DNA from: Verrucomicrobiota bacterium
GTDB taxonomy: Bacteria > Verrucomicrobiota > Verrucomicrobiia > Limisphaerales > CAZBKV01
DNA length: 8,114 nt
Direction of reading: 5' to 3'
NCBI GenBank assembly: GCA_021160185.1
Contig: JAGHDA010000262.1
Span: forward strand, 1 to 8,114
This document shows, piece after piece, positions 1-6,399 of the stretch; position 1 is the stretch's first letter, and every line of letters begins with the position of its first letter. The translations under genes were made by a program, and so were the position numbers. The notes beneath the pieces were generated by a model. The model did no database searches, was not told the DNA's origin, and saw nothing but the letters and a program-made list of their open reading frames with translations.

Positions 1-1855
1 GACCAGCGCGGCGACGGCGGCCCTCCGGAAGGCCCTTTCCGGAAACGGCCCCGCTCCGGCTCGGGCCAAAGCTCTCGCCGCGCTGGTCGAGGCGGACCCG
101 GAAACGGCTTTCCCCTTTGTGGTCCAATCCCTCCAGGCCGAAGCGCGTCCTCTCCGCCGAGCCGCGGCCTTTTTGCTGCGGCGCTATCCGGCGGCTCAAA
201 TCGTGAAGGCTTTGGAACCAAAATGGAGCGCCTTCACTCCGGCCGCGCGGCGTTGGATATGCGCGGCCTTGCGGGACCTGGGCGATCCGGCCGGGCGAAG
301 CTTGATCCTGAAAGAGCTCGCCGCGGCCGCGCCGGCGGACCGGGCGCCGGCGATCGCGGCGCTGGGCGCAACAGGCGGCGCGGAGGACGTCGCGACGCTT
401 CTCCGGAAAGCCGCCTCAGGCTCGCCGGAGGAGCAACAGGCAGCCCGGACCGCCTTGGACCGGATGCGCGCCCCGGGCGTGGAGGCCGAACTGTCGCGCG
501 CGGCTCGGGGAGCCGACGAGTCCGTCGCCGCAGAAGCCATCCTGGCCTTGGGCAGGCGCGGCGCGGCCGACGCAGCCCCGCTGCTCCTGCAAATCGCTCG
601 GACCGGACCGGCCGCCGCCCGTGAACCGGCTCTCAAGGCGCTCCGCGCCGTCGCGCGCCCGGAGGACTTGCCGGAGCTGATCGAGCTGGCGGAAACAGTC
701 CCGGAGGAGTCGTTCGACGCGGCTCTGGACACGCTCCACGCCGCGGCCCTGCGATGGAATCGCGCTTCGGAAACCGCCCGCCGACTGAGCGCGGCCTTTC
801 GCGCCGCCGCTCCGCAGGCCCGAAGGGAAAGGCTCCTTCGGACATTGGCGCGCTTTGGAGGGCCGGAGGCGTTGGCGGCGCTCCGGGAAGCGCTCCGCTC
901 GCCCCTCCAGGCAACCGCCCTTCGGCTGCTGGCCGGCTGGCCCGACGCCGAACCGTTGCCGGACGTGCGCGCGGCCTTGGCCTCCGCCGACACCCCCGCT
1001 CTCCACACCCTGGCAATGCGGGCCTACTTGCGCTTGGCGGACCGGGACGAAAGCGCCGACGCCGCGGAACGGCTGGCCCGATGCCGCTTCGCCTGGAGCC
1101 GCGCCCGTTCGGTTGAAGAGCGCCGGCTGGTCTTAGCCGGCGCGGGGCAGTGCCTGACGCCGGACGCGCTCTCCTGGGCGGCCCAAGCATTGGAAGACGA
1201 AGCCGTCCGCCCCGAAGCCCAAGCGGCGTTGTTGCAGCTCTGCGTCGGACTCCGGGGAGCGGATCCCGACGCCTGCGCCGCGATCCTTCGACGCATCGCG
1301 GCCGCGCCGGCCTCGGAGCAATTCAGAGCGCAAGCGCGGCAAACCCTCGAGGCCATCGCGGCAAGCCGGGAGTGGCTCTGCGCCTGGCAGGCGTCTCCCC
1401 CCTACGCCCAACCGGGCAAAAGTTGCGCCGAACTCTTCGACATCGCTTTCGCCCCGGAAACCGCGCCCCAAAACACGCCCTGGCGCATCCTTCCGCCTTC
1501 CCCAACTCCGGGGCAGCCGTGGCTGATGGATCTGCTGGCCCTTTATCCCCAAGAACAAGCCGTCGCCTACGCCCGCACGCATCTCTGGCTGCCCGCTGAA
1601 AGGGAAGCAATTCTTCATCTCGGCACAGACGACGGTTTCAAGCTCTGGGTCAACGGCCGCCTCGTCGCCAAACACAACGTGATGAGGGCCGTCCAGCCGG
1701 ACCAGGAAAAGATCCCGATCCGACTCCGGCAAGGGTGGAACGACCTGCTGCTCAAGGTGACCCAGAACAACCAGGGATGGGGGTTCTGCGCCCGGCTGAC
1801 GGGACCGGACGGCGCGCCGCTTTCCGACGGGCAAGCCGCGGCCGAGCTGCCGTGA
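1..1855 (+). CDS. HEAT-repeat protein with C-terminal DDG/NG beta-sandwich domain (5' partial)
   Basis: The reading frame is open from base 2 to the TGA at 1853-1855, giving 617 visible codons. The GTG at 119 is internal: the 39 codons before it are in frame, stop-free and of the same Ala/Leu/Arg-rich helical type, so the true start lies left of the window. About the first 1350 bases encode repeated helical units with the AL..L....A..DL..L rhythm of HEAT or PBS-lyase-type repeats, a scaffold for protein binding. From about base 1360 the composition changes to a beta-rich domain of about 160 residues. It opens with WLCAWQASPPY, resembling the 'W..aGPY/F' entry of this domain type, then has HLGTDDGFKLWVNGRLV (about 1615-1670) and GWNDLLLKVTQ (about 1735-1767). 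Such PA14-like or sugar-binding-like modules are frequent in PVC-group bacteria. No catalytic residues are apparent. The ligand is unknown, and export cannot be judged without the N-terminus. The next gene starts 63 bases downstream on the same strand. Confidence 0.85.
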   Translation, partial: TSAATAALRKALSGNGPAPARAKALAALVEADPETAFPFVVQSLQAEARPLRRAAAFLLRRYPAAQIVKALEPKWSAFTPAARRWICAALRDLGDPAGRSLILKELAAAAPADRAPAIAALGATGGAEDVATLLRKAASGSPEEQQAARTALDRMRAPGVEAELSRAARGADESVAAEAILALGRRGAADAAPLLLQIARTGPAAAREPALKALRAVARPEDLPELIELAETVPEESFDAALDTLHAAALRWNRASETARRLSAAFRAAAPQARRERLLRTLARFGGPEALAALREALRSPLQATALRLLAGWPDAEPLPDVRAALASADTPALHTLAMRAYLRLADRDESADAAERLARCRFAWSRARSVEERRLVLAGAGQCLTPDALSWAAQALEDEAVRPEAQAALLQLCVGLRGADPDACAAILRRIAAAPASEQFRAQARQTLEAIAASREWLCAWQASPPYAQPGKSCAELFDIAFAPETAPQNTPWRILPPSPTPGQPWLMDLLALYPQEQAVAYARTHLWLPAEREAILHLGTDDGFKLWVNGRLVAKHNVMRAVQPDQEKIPIRLRQGWNDLLLKVTQNNQGWGFCARLTGPDGAPLSDGQAAAELP

Positions 1856-1918
1856 TCCGCCGCTTTGCCGACGATTTGTCGTTGAAGTGGCACGAGAACG
1901 GCTGTGTAACATGCTGTT
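1856..1918 (+). promoter_or_regulatory. Short intergenic gap with weak promoter-like hexamers
   Basis: This 63-base gap holds TTGAAG (1882-1887), a 17-base spacer and TGTAAC (1905-1910). Each hexamer matches 4 of 6 bases of the sigma-70 consensus. The -10-like box ends 9 bases before the GTG at 1919, so a transcript from it would have almost no leader. There is no Shine-Dalgarno sequence in front of that GTG. The match is weak and could be chance; cotranscription with the upstream gene is equally possible. Confidence 0.25.
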
Positions 1919-4900
1919 GTGAGAGCGGCATATGGATCTGGAAGCGCGCGCGCGCGGCGCGATTCCTCAAGAGGGTTTTCGGGCTTCATCAGAAAGCTTT
2001 CAGGAACCGTTCCCCTGGCTCTGGCGCTTTGCTCGGCGCAGGCCGCCGTGGAGCTTACCGAAATCATGTATCACCCGCCGGGGGCTGTCCCGGGCGAGCC
2101 GGGCGAATTCCTCGAGCTCTACAACCCGGATTCCGAAGCGGTCGACCTGAGCGGATGGCGGTTCGACCGAGGGGTGGATTTTGTGTTCCCCGACGGCTTC
2201 GCGCTTCCCCCGCGCGGCTACGCGGTGGTGGCAAAGGATCCGGACCGGCTGGCGACCAACGTGGTCTCTGGGGAAATCCTCGGCCCTTTCGCCGGCGCGC
2301 TGAACAACGGCGGCGAGCGCGTCCGCCTGGTTGACGCGGCCGGGAGAGAGGTCGTGGACGTGCGGTACGGGGACCACGGCGACTGGCCCGCGCAAGCCGA
2401 CGGCGCAGGCCACTCGCTGGTGTTCGAAGACTTCGACCAAAACCCGAACGACCCGCGGGCTTGGAAGGCGAGCCGGAGGATCGGCGGATCGCCCGGCGCG
2501 GTGGACGATCCTTCCAAGCAGCCGCCGCAAACGGTGGCTCTAATCGACGTGGGCCACCCAGGCTATTACTTCAAAGGCGTGGAAGAGCCGAGCGGGGGCG
2601 ACACAAGCTGGGCCGCTCCGGACTACGTTCCGGACCAACGATGGCTGGAAGGCCCCTCCGGCTACGGCTACAGCAACGAGGCGGAGGAGTTGGCTTACCT
2701 TCAAACGGTCCTGAGCGACATGCGGGGCAACTACGCCTCGGTGTACGCGCGGCTGAGCTTCGACCTTTCCGCGGCGGATCTGAAACGGATGGAGCGCCTC
2801 ACCCTGACGATGGTCTACGACGACGGCTATGTAGCCTACTTGAACGGCCAACGAATCCACGCCGCCAACGTCAGCGGGGACCCGCCCCAACACGACACCC
2901 TGGCTGACTGGGGCGCGGACTATACCCCCGAGATCGTGGATTTGACGTCCTTCATCCATCTTCTCCGCCCGGGCGAGAACGTCCTAGCCGTCCAGGGCCA
3001 CAACGGCAACCTGAGCGGCAGCTCAGACTTCCTCCTCAGCCCGCAACTCACGGCTGACCTTGCCAGCCCGCAGGTCGAAGACGATCCGGCGCGGGCGGTA
3101 ACGCTCAACGAGATTTATGCCGCAAGCGGAACCGACCCGGACTGGATCGAGCTCTACAACCCGACCGATCAACCGATCGACCTTTCCGGAGCGTGGCTCT
3201 CGGACGATCCGGGCCAGCTCGACAAATACGCCTTGCCTCAGGGAACCGTCGTTCCGGCCGGCGGGTTCCTGATCCTTTCCCAGGAGGCGTTCGGCTTCGG
3301 CCTGAGCGCCTCTGGTGAAGCCGTCTTTCTCACCGAACCGCAATTGCGCTACGTGCTCGCGGCCTACGGCTTCGGGGTCCAAACGCCGGGAACCAGCCTG
3401 GCTCGGTTTCCGGACGGCGGGCCGGATTGGTTCCGGGCCGAGGCGCCTACGCCGGGCGCGCCCAACCGGATCGCCCGCTTCGGCTCGGCGCTCATCAATG
3501 AGTTGATGTACCACGACCCCGTCGATGGGCGCTACGAGTATGTGGAGCTGCAGAACCCCTCCGACGCGGCGATCGACTTGAGCGGGTGGAAATTCCGCGG
3601 GATCGACTTCGCGTTTCCCGAGGGAACGAGCCTCCCCCCGCAAGGCTATCTAGTGGTCGCAGACGACGCGGAGGCCTTCGCGGAACGCTACGGAGCAATC
3701 GGCGCGCCGGTCTTGGGCGACTACGGAGGCTCGTTGAACAACGGCGGGGAGAGGCTCGCGCTGCTGGACGCCGACGATGTGGTCGTCGACGCGGTCGCCT
3801 ATGACGACCGCGGAGATTGGCCGGTGACGCCCGACGGCTACGGCGCGTCGCTGGAGCGCGCGTGCGCGGAGCCGGATTTCTCCGATCCCTCGCAGTGGGT
3901 CGCTTCCCCCATAGGCGCGCCCAGCCCCGGCGGCCCGAACAGCCGTTCCGAATGCGAGCCGCCGCCCGTCTCTTCTCCGGCGGCGATCACCGAGCTGATG
4001 TATCATCCTTTCTGCACGACGGACGACGATCGGCGGACCGAGTTCATCGAGCTTTACAACCGCAGCGCCGAACCGATCGATCTCTCCGGATGGATGATCC
4101 TCGGCGACACAGAGTTTCAATTCCCAGAGGGCGCGGTCCTGCCGCCGGGCGCGTACGCTTTAGCGGCGTTCGATCCGGAGCGCCTGCGCGAGTTCTACGA
4201 CCTGGGCGACGCGCTGATTTTCGGCCCGCTCGCCCGCGAGCTGCCCAACGGCAACGGCGAGATCCTCCTGGTCGGCCCCGACGGTCGGCTCGCCGACTTC
4301 GTCCATTACCAAGACGACTTCCCTTGGCCCTCCCTGGCGGACGGCTTCGGCTCGGTCGAGGGGGCCGGTCATTCCCTCGAACGCCTCTGTCCCGATCTGC
4401 CGGGAGACGACCCGGCGAACTGGGTCGCTTCCCCGGAGGACGCGCCCACGCCGGGCCGAGCGAACACAGCAACTTCGTGCGATCCCGCGCCGCTGGTGAA
4501 GGAGCTCATCTTCCAGCCCTTCCCCGTCACCGCTGACGCGGAACCGAAGCTGACGGCCCGAGTGGCCCGCAGCGACCGCGTGGTAGGCGGCCTGGTGGAA
4601 TACTGGGTGGACGATCCGGAAGCGGAGGGCGAACCGCATCAAACGCTGCCTCTGCTTCGTGACGAGGCGGATCCCGACGGCTGGAGCGCCGTGTTCCCGC
4701 AACTGCCGAAAAACTCGATCGTCCGCTATCGCCTCGCTTTCGACATGGACGACGGCGCCCATCTGGAATCCCCCTCCAGCGAGCGGGACGCGTTCGCCTG
4801 GCACGCCTATTTCGTGGACCCGATGGTCACGACGCATTTCCCCTCGGTCTACCACCTGTTCATTTCCTCGGCGAATTGGGCCAAGCTTCACCAGTGGACC

Positions 4901-6283
4901 AATCCGGGACGCGTGAGCGGCGGCAAGCCCAACCCCAACTGGAATCGGGAAGTGCCGGCGGTGTTCGTGGCCGACGGCGTGGTCTACGACGTGACGGCGC
5001 GCCACCAGGGAAGCCGATGGGGGCGCAACGGCGGATCGACGATCACCTTCCCCTGCCCTTCGCACCGCAGCGACGGCAAGGCCCAAGTGCGAAGTTGGCG
5101 GATTCGGTTCCCCTCCTACCGGCGCTGCCACGGGATGGACATCATGATTCTCCAGAAACGCACCGGCTGGCCGCAGCATATCTCCTTCCGCATGTTCGAG
5201 CTGGCCGGCGTGCCCGCGCCGCGGACTTCTTGGGCGCGTCTTCAGATCAACGGCTGCGATTACAATCCGGACGCCTACGAAATCGAGCGGCCTGGACGGG
5301 ACCTGGTGGAACGGTGGTTCGGCGAGGTGGGCGACTTCTTCAAGTCCCAAGGCTACACCGGCGACGAAGGCCCCTGGAGCTGGGGGGACGAACGGCTCAT
5401 TGTCGGCTCGCGCAACGGCTTCACGGAGACGCAGCGCTACAAATACACCTACGACCGCAAGACCCGCAACTGGATCGCCTCCCGCGACGACAACAAACAG
5501 GATCTGGTAGAGCCCCTCATCGAAGGGCTCCACCAAGCCAGGGCCCAGGGAAAAGAGGCGCTGCGAGCTTATTTGGCGAAGCATTTCGATGTAGATGAAG
5601 TCCTCCGTTACATCTGCGCCATCAACTACGTCGGCACCTTTGACGACATGTTTCAGAACCATTTCCTTTACCACAGCTTGCGGGACGACAAGTGGCGCGT
5701 GACGCCGTGGGACATGGACAACACCCTGGGCGGCTCTTACGGCGAATGGAACGCCAACCCCTTCCGCGGGGCGGACCAGGCCCGGGTCAACGCCGACCCG
5801 GAACTGCGCGCGAAAATCGGCGACATCGGCAACCGGGGCGGTTGGTGGAACCGCCTCAAAGATTCCTTCTTCATCGCTTACGAAGAGGAGTTTCTCAAAA
5901 AGTTCCTTGAGCTGAACAACACCGTCTTCGCCCCGGAGAACATGGACCGCGTCATCGACGAGGCGGGCGCGATTTACGGAGCTTCCGAGAGCCAGAAACA
6001 ACAGCTTAAAAATCACATCCGCCGGCGCTGCCAGTATCTGAACGACTTCATAACCTGTCTCGTGCCTCAAACAGCCAAGCTCGAAGCGCAGCGGGACCGG
6101 AAAGGCTTCCGTCTTCGTTGGCCGGCCTGGCTGGTCGGGTTTCAGTTGGAAAGCGCCCCCGCCCTCGACGGCCCCTGGACGCCGGCGGTTGAAACGATCG
6201 GCGTTCGCGAGGGGGCCTACGAGGCGGAGGTGGTCCCCAGCGAGCGGGTTCGGTTCTATCGGCTCCGCAAGCAAGAACAATAA
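1919..6283 (+). CDS. Exported multidomain lamin-tail (LTD) / CotH kinase-like protein
   Basis: A 1454-residue protein, ending at TAA 6281-6283. Domains in approximate residues: Arg-rich leader 1-20; signal-peptide-like segment 21-42 (VPLALAL core, cleavage likely after AQA); LTD1 44-196; beta-sandwich 207-380 with DDGYVAYLNG at 301-310; LTD2 393-517; LTD3 524-674; LTD4 689-849; Ig/Fn3-like segment 857-965; CotH-type domain about 970-1380; and a C-terminal beta module 1385-1450 with the pattern LESAPALDGPW...FYRLR. CotH signatures are RHQGSRWGRNGGS (1028-1040), NYVGTFDDMFQNHFLYHS (1236-1253) and TPWDMDNTLGG (1262-1272), whose Asp residues fit the family's catalytic or metal-binding motif. Known CotH proteins (Bacillus spore coat) phosphorylate proteins; activity here is inferred. 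LTDs are usually binding or adhesion modules on secreted proteins. GTG 1919 is the first start after the in-frame TAA at 1907-1909 and has no Shine-Dalgarno, so the exact start is uncertain. The long reading frame antisense to the 3' half is judged a shadow. Confidence 0.92.
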   Translation: MRAAYGSGSARARRDSSRGFSGFIRKLSGTVPLALALCSAQAAVELTEIMYHPPGAVPGEPGEFLELYNPDSEAVDLSGWRFDRGVDFVFPDGFALPPRGYAVVAKDPDRLATNVVSGEILGPFAGALNNGGERVRLVDAAGREVVDVRYGDHGDWPAQADGAGHSLVFEDFDQNPNDPRAWKASRRIGGSPGAVDDPSKQPPQTVALIDVGHPGYYFKGVEEPSGGDTSWAAPDYVPDQRWLEGPSGYGYSNEAEELAYLQTVLSDMRGNYASVYARLSFDLSAADLKRMERLTLTMVYDDGYVAYLNGQRIHAANVSGDPPQHDTLADWGADYTPEIVDLTSFIHLLRPGENVLAVQGHNGNLSGSSDFLLSPQLTADLASPQVEDDPARAVTLNEIYAASGTDPDWIELYNPTDQPIDLSGAWLSDDPGQLDKYALPQGTVVPAGGFLILSQEAFGFGLSASGEAVFLTEPQLRYVLAAYGFGVQTPGTSLARFPDGGPDWFRAEAPTPGAPNRIARFGSALINELMYHDPVDGRYEYVELQNPSDAAIDLSGWKFRGIDFAFPEGTSLPPQGYLVVADDAEAFAERYGAIGAPVLGDYGGSLNNGGERLALLDADDVVVDAVAYDDRGDWPVTPDGYGASLERACAEPDFSDPSQWVASPIGAPSPGGPNSRSECEPPPVSSPAAITELMYHPFCTTDDDRRTEFIELYNRSAEPIDLSGWMILGDTEFQFPEGAVLPPGAYALAAFDPERLREFYDLGDALIFGPLARELPNGNGEILLVGPDGRLADFVHYQDDFPWPSLADGFGSVEGAGHSLERLCPDLPGDDPANWVASPEDAPTPGRANTATSCDPAPLVKELIFQPFPVTADAEPKLTARVARSDRVVGGLVEYWVDDPEAEGEPHQTLPLLRDEADPDGWSAVFPQLPKNSIVRYRLAFDMDDGAHLESPSSERDAFAWHAYFVDPMVTTHFPSVYHLFISSANWAKLHQWTNPGRVSGGKPNPNWNREVPAVFVADGVVYDVTARHQGSRWGRNGGSTITFPCPSHRSDGKAQVRSWRIRFPSYRRCHGMDIMILQKRTGWPQHISFRMFELAGVPAPRTSWARLQINGCDYNPDAYEIERPGRDLVERWFGEVGDFFKSQGYTGDEGPWSWGDERLIVGSRNGFTETQRYKYTYDRKTRNWIASRDDNKQDLVEPLIEGLHQARAQGKEALRAYLAKHFDVDEVLRYICAINYVGTFDDMFQNHFLYHSLRDDKWRVTPWDMDNTLGGSYGEWNANPFRGADQARVNADPELRAKIGDIGNRGGWWNRLKDSFFIAYEEEFLKKFLELNNTVFAPENMDRVIDEAGAIYGASESQKQQLKNHIRRRCQYLNDFITCLVPQTAKLEAQRDRKGFRLRWPAWLVGFQLESAPALDGPWTPAVETIGVREGAYEAEVVPSERVRFYRLRKQEQ
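1979..2044 (+). other. Probable signal peptide coding segment
   Basis: Residues 21-42 of the LTD/CotH protein have a basic start (FIRKLSG), a hydrophobic stretch (VPLALAL) and a small-residue end (AQA) just before LTD1. This fits Sec-type export. The h-region is short and about 20 Arg/Ser/Gly-rich residues precede it if GTG 1919 is the start. That makes either an unusually long n-region or a misplaced start likely. Confidence 0.6.
2048..4465 (+). repeat. Four diverged lamin-tail domain copies within one gene
   Basis: The copies lie at about 2048-2506, 3095-3469, 3488-3940 and 3983-4465. A beta-sandwich (about 2537-3058) separates the first from the rest. Each copy has an opening strand (LTEIMYHP, LNEIYAAS, INELMYHD or ITELMYHP), a core E-L-(Y/Q)-N followed by DLSG, and three of the four end in P(T/S)PG..N. 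LTD1 and LTD3 are closest, sharing LNNGGER and GDWP. At the DNA level ATCGAGCT.TACAAC recurs at 3146 and 4046, and AACCGATCGA at 3171 and 4071, exactly 900 bases apart. The copies look like old intragenic duplications rather than a recent tandem array. Confidence 0.85.
4826..6058 (+). other. CotH-type kinase-like domain
   Basis: Residues about 970-1380 of the LTD/CotH protein. The early basic, glycine-rich segment (RHQGSRWGRNGGS, then SWRIRFPSYRR) matches the CotH pattern of a glycine-rich strand followed by a K/R-S-(W/Y)-R-(I/F) strand. FFKSQG (1140-1145) sits where relatives have a lysine before an insertion. The C-lobe carries the NY...DD...NH.LYHS segment and PWDMDN. All main landmarks are present, so the domain looks intact. 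Whether it transfers phosphate to protein, or to another surface molecule, cannot be read from sequence. Confidence 0.8.
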
Positions 6284-6289
6284 ACCGAA

Positions 6290-6319
6290 CCGCCGGACGA
6301 ACGGCGGACCGGCTCGTTT
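6290..6319 (+). terminator. Small GC hairpin after the CotH gene, possible weak terminator
   Basis: CCGCCG (6290-6295) pairs perfectly with CGGCGG (6302-6307) around the 6-base loop GACGAA. It lies 6 bases after the stop codon. Only a three-base T run follows, 9 bases further on, so it is a poor intrinsic terminator. A second inverted pair, TCCCCG (6322-6327) with CGGGGA (6342-6347) around a 14-base loop, is followed by GGGG and the pyrimidine run TTCTTCTT (6353-6360). Confidence 0.3.
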
Positions 6320-6361
6320 CATCCCCGGAAACGCCTCTCGGCGGGGAAGGGGTTCTTCTTC

Positions 6362-6390
6362 GTGACAATCCCCGCGGGTCGCGCCACAAT
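6362..6390 (+). promoter_or_regulatory. Candidate promoter for the PhoD-like gene
   Basis: GTGACA (6362-6367, 5 of 6 to TTGACA), then an exact 17-base spacer, then CACAAT (6385-6390, 4 of 6 to TATAAT). The -10-like box ends 9 bases before the ATG at 6400, so a transcript would begin only a few bases before the start codon. There is no Shine-Dalgarno before that ATG, which is consistent with leaderless translation. The remainder of the 116-base gap (6284-6399) shows only the two hairpins. Confidence 0.35.
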
Positions 6391-6399
6391 CGCCTCGTT

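Noticed and set aside
119..121. GTG as the start of the HEAT-repeat gene
   Set aside because: The same frame is open to the left edge and encodes continuous HEAT-like sequence, so the gene starts outside the window.
1866..1885. Inverted repeat ACGA/TCGT in the gap after the HEAT gene as a terminator
   Set aside because: The stem is only 4 base pairs and no T run follows.
1133..1912. 259-codon - strand open frame opposite the 3' part of the HEAT gene
   Set aside because: It overlaps a well-supported + strand domain (DDG/NG sandwich) and shows no domain of its own.
1932..2150. ATG 1932 as the start of the CotH gene
   Set aside because: It is in a different frame from the LTD/CotH sequence and would require a frameshift; its 72-residue product shows no signal peptide or domain.
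2048..4465. LTD copies as a CRISPR or short tandem DNA repeat
   Set aside because: The copies are long, diverged, protein-coding and unevenly spaced; no short direct repeats with spacers are present.
4160..6322. 720-codon open frame on the - strand antisense to the CotH region
   Set aside because: It lies opposite a frame with clear LTD and CotH motifs, its translation shows no recognisable domain, and long antisense frames are expected in GC-rich genes with strong third-position bias.
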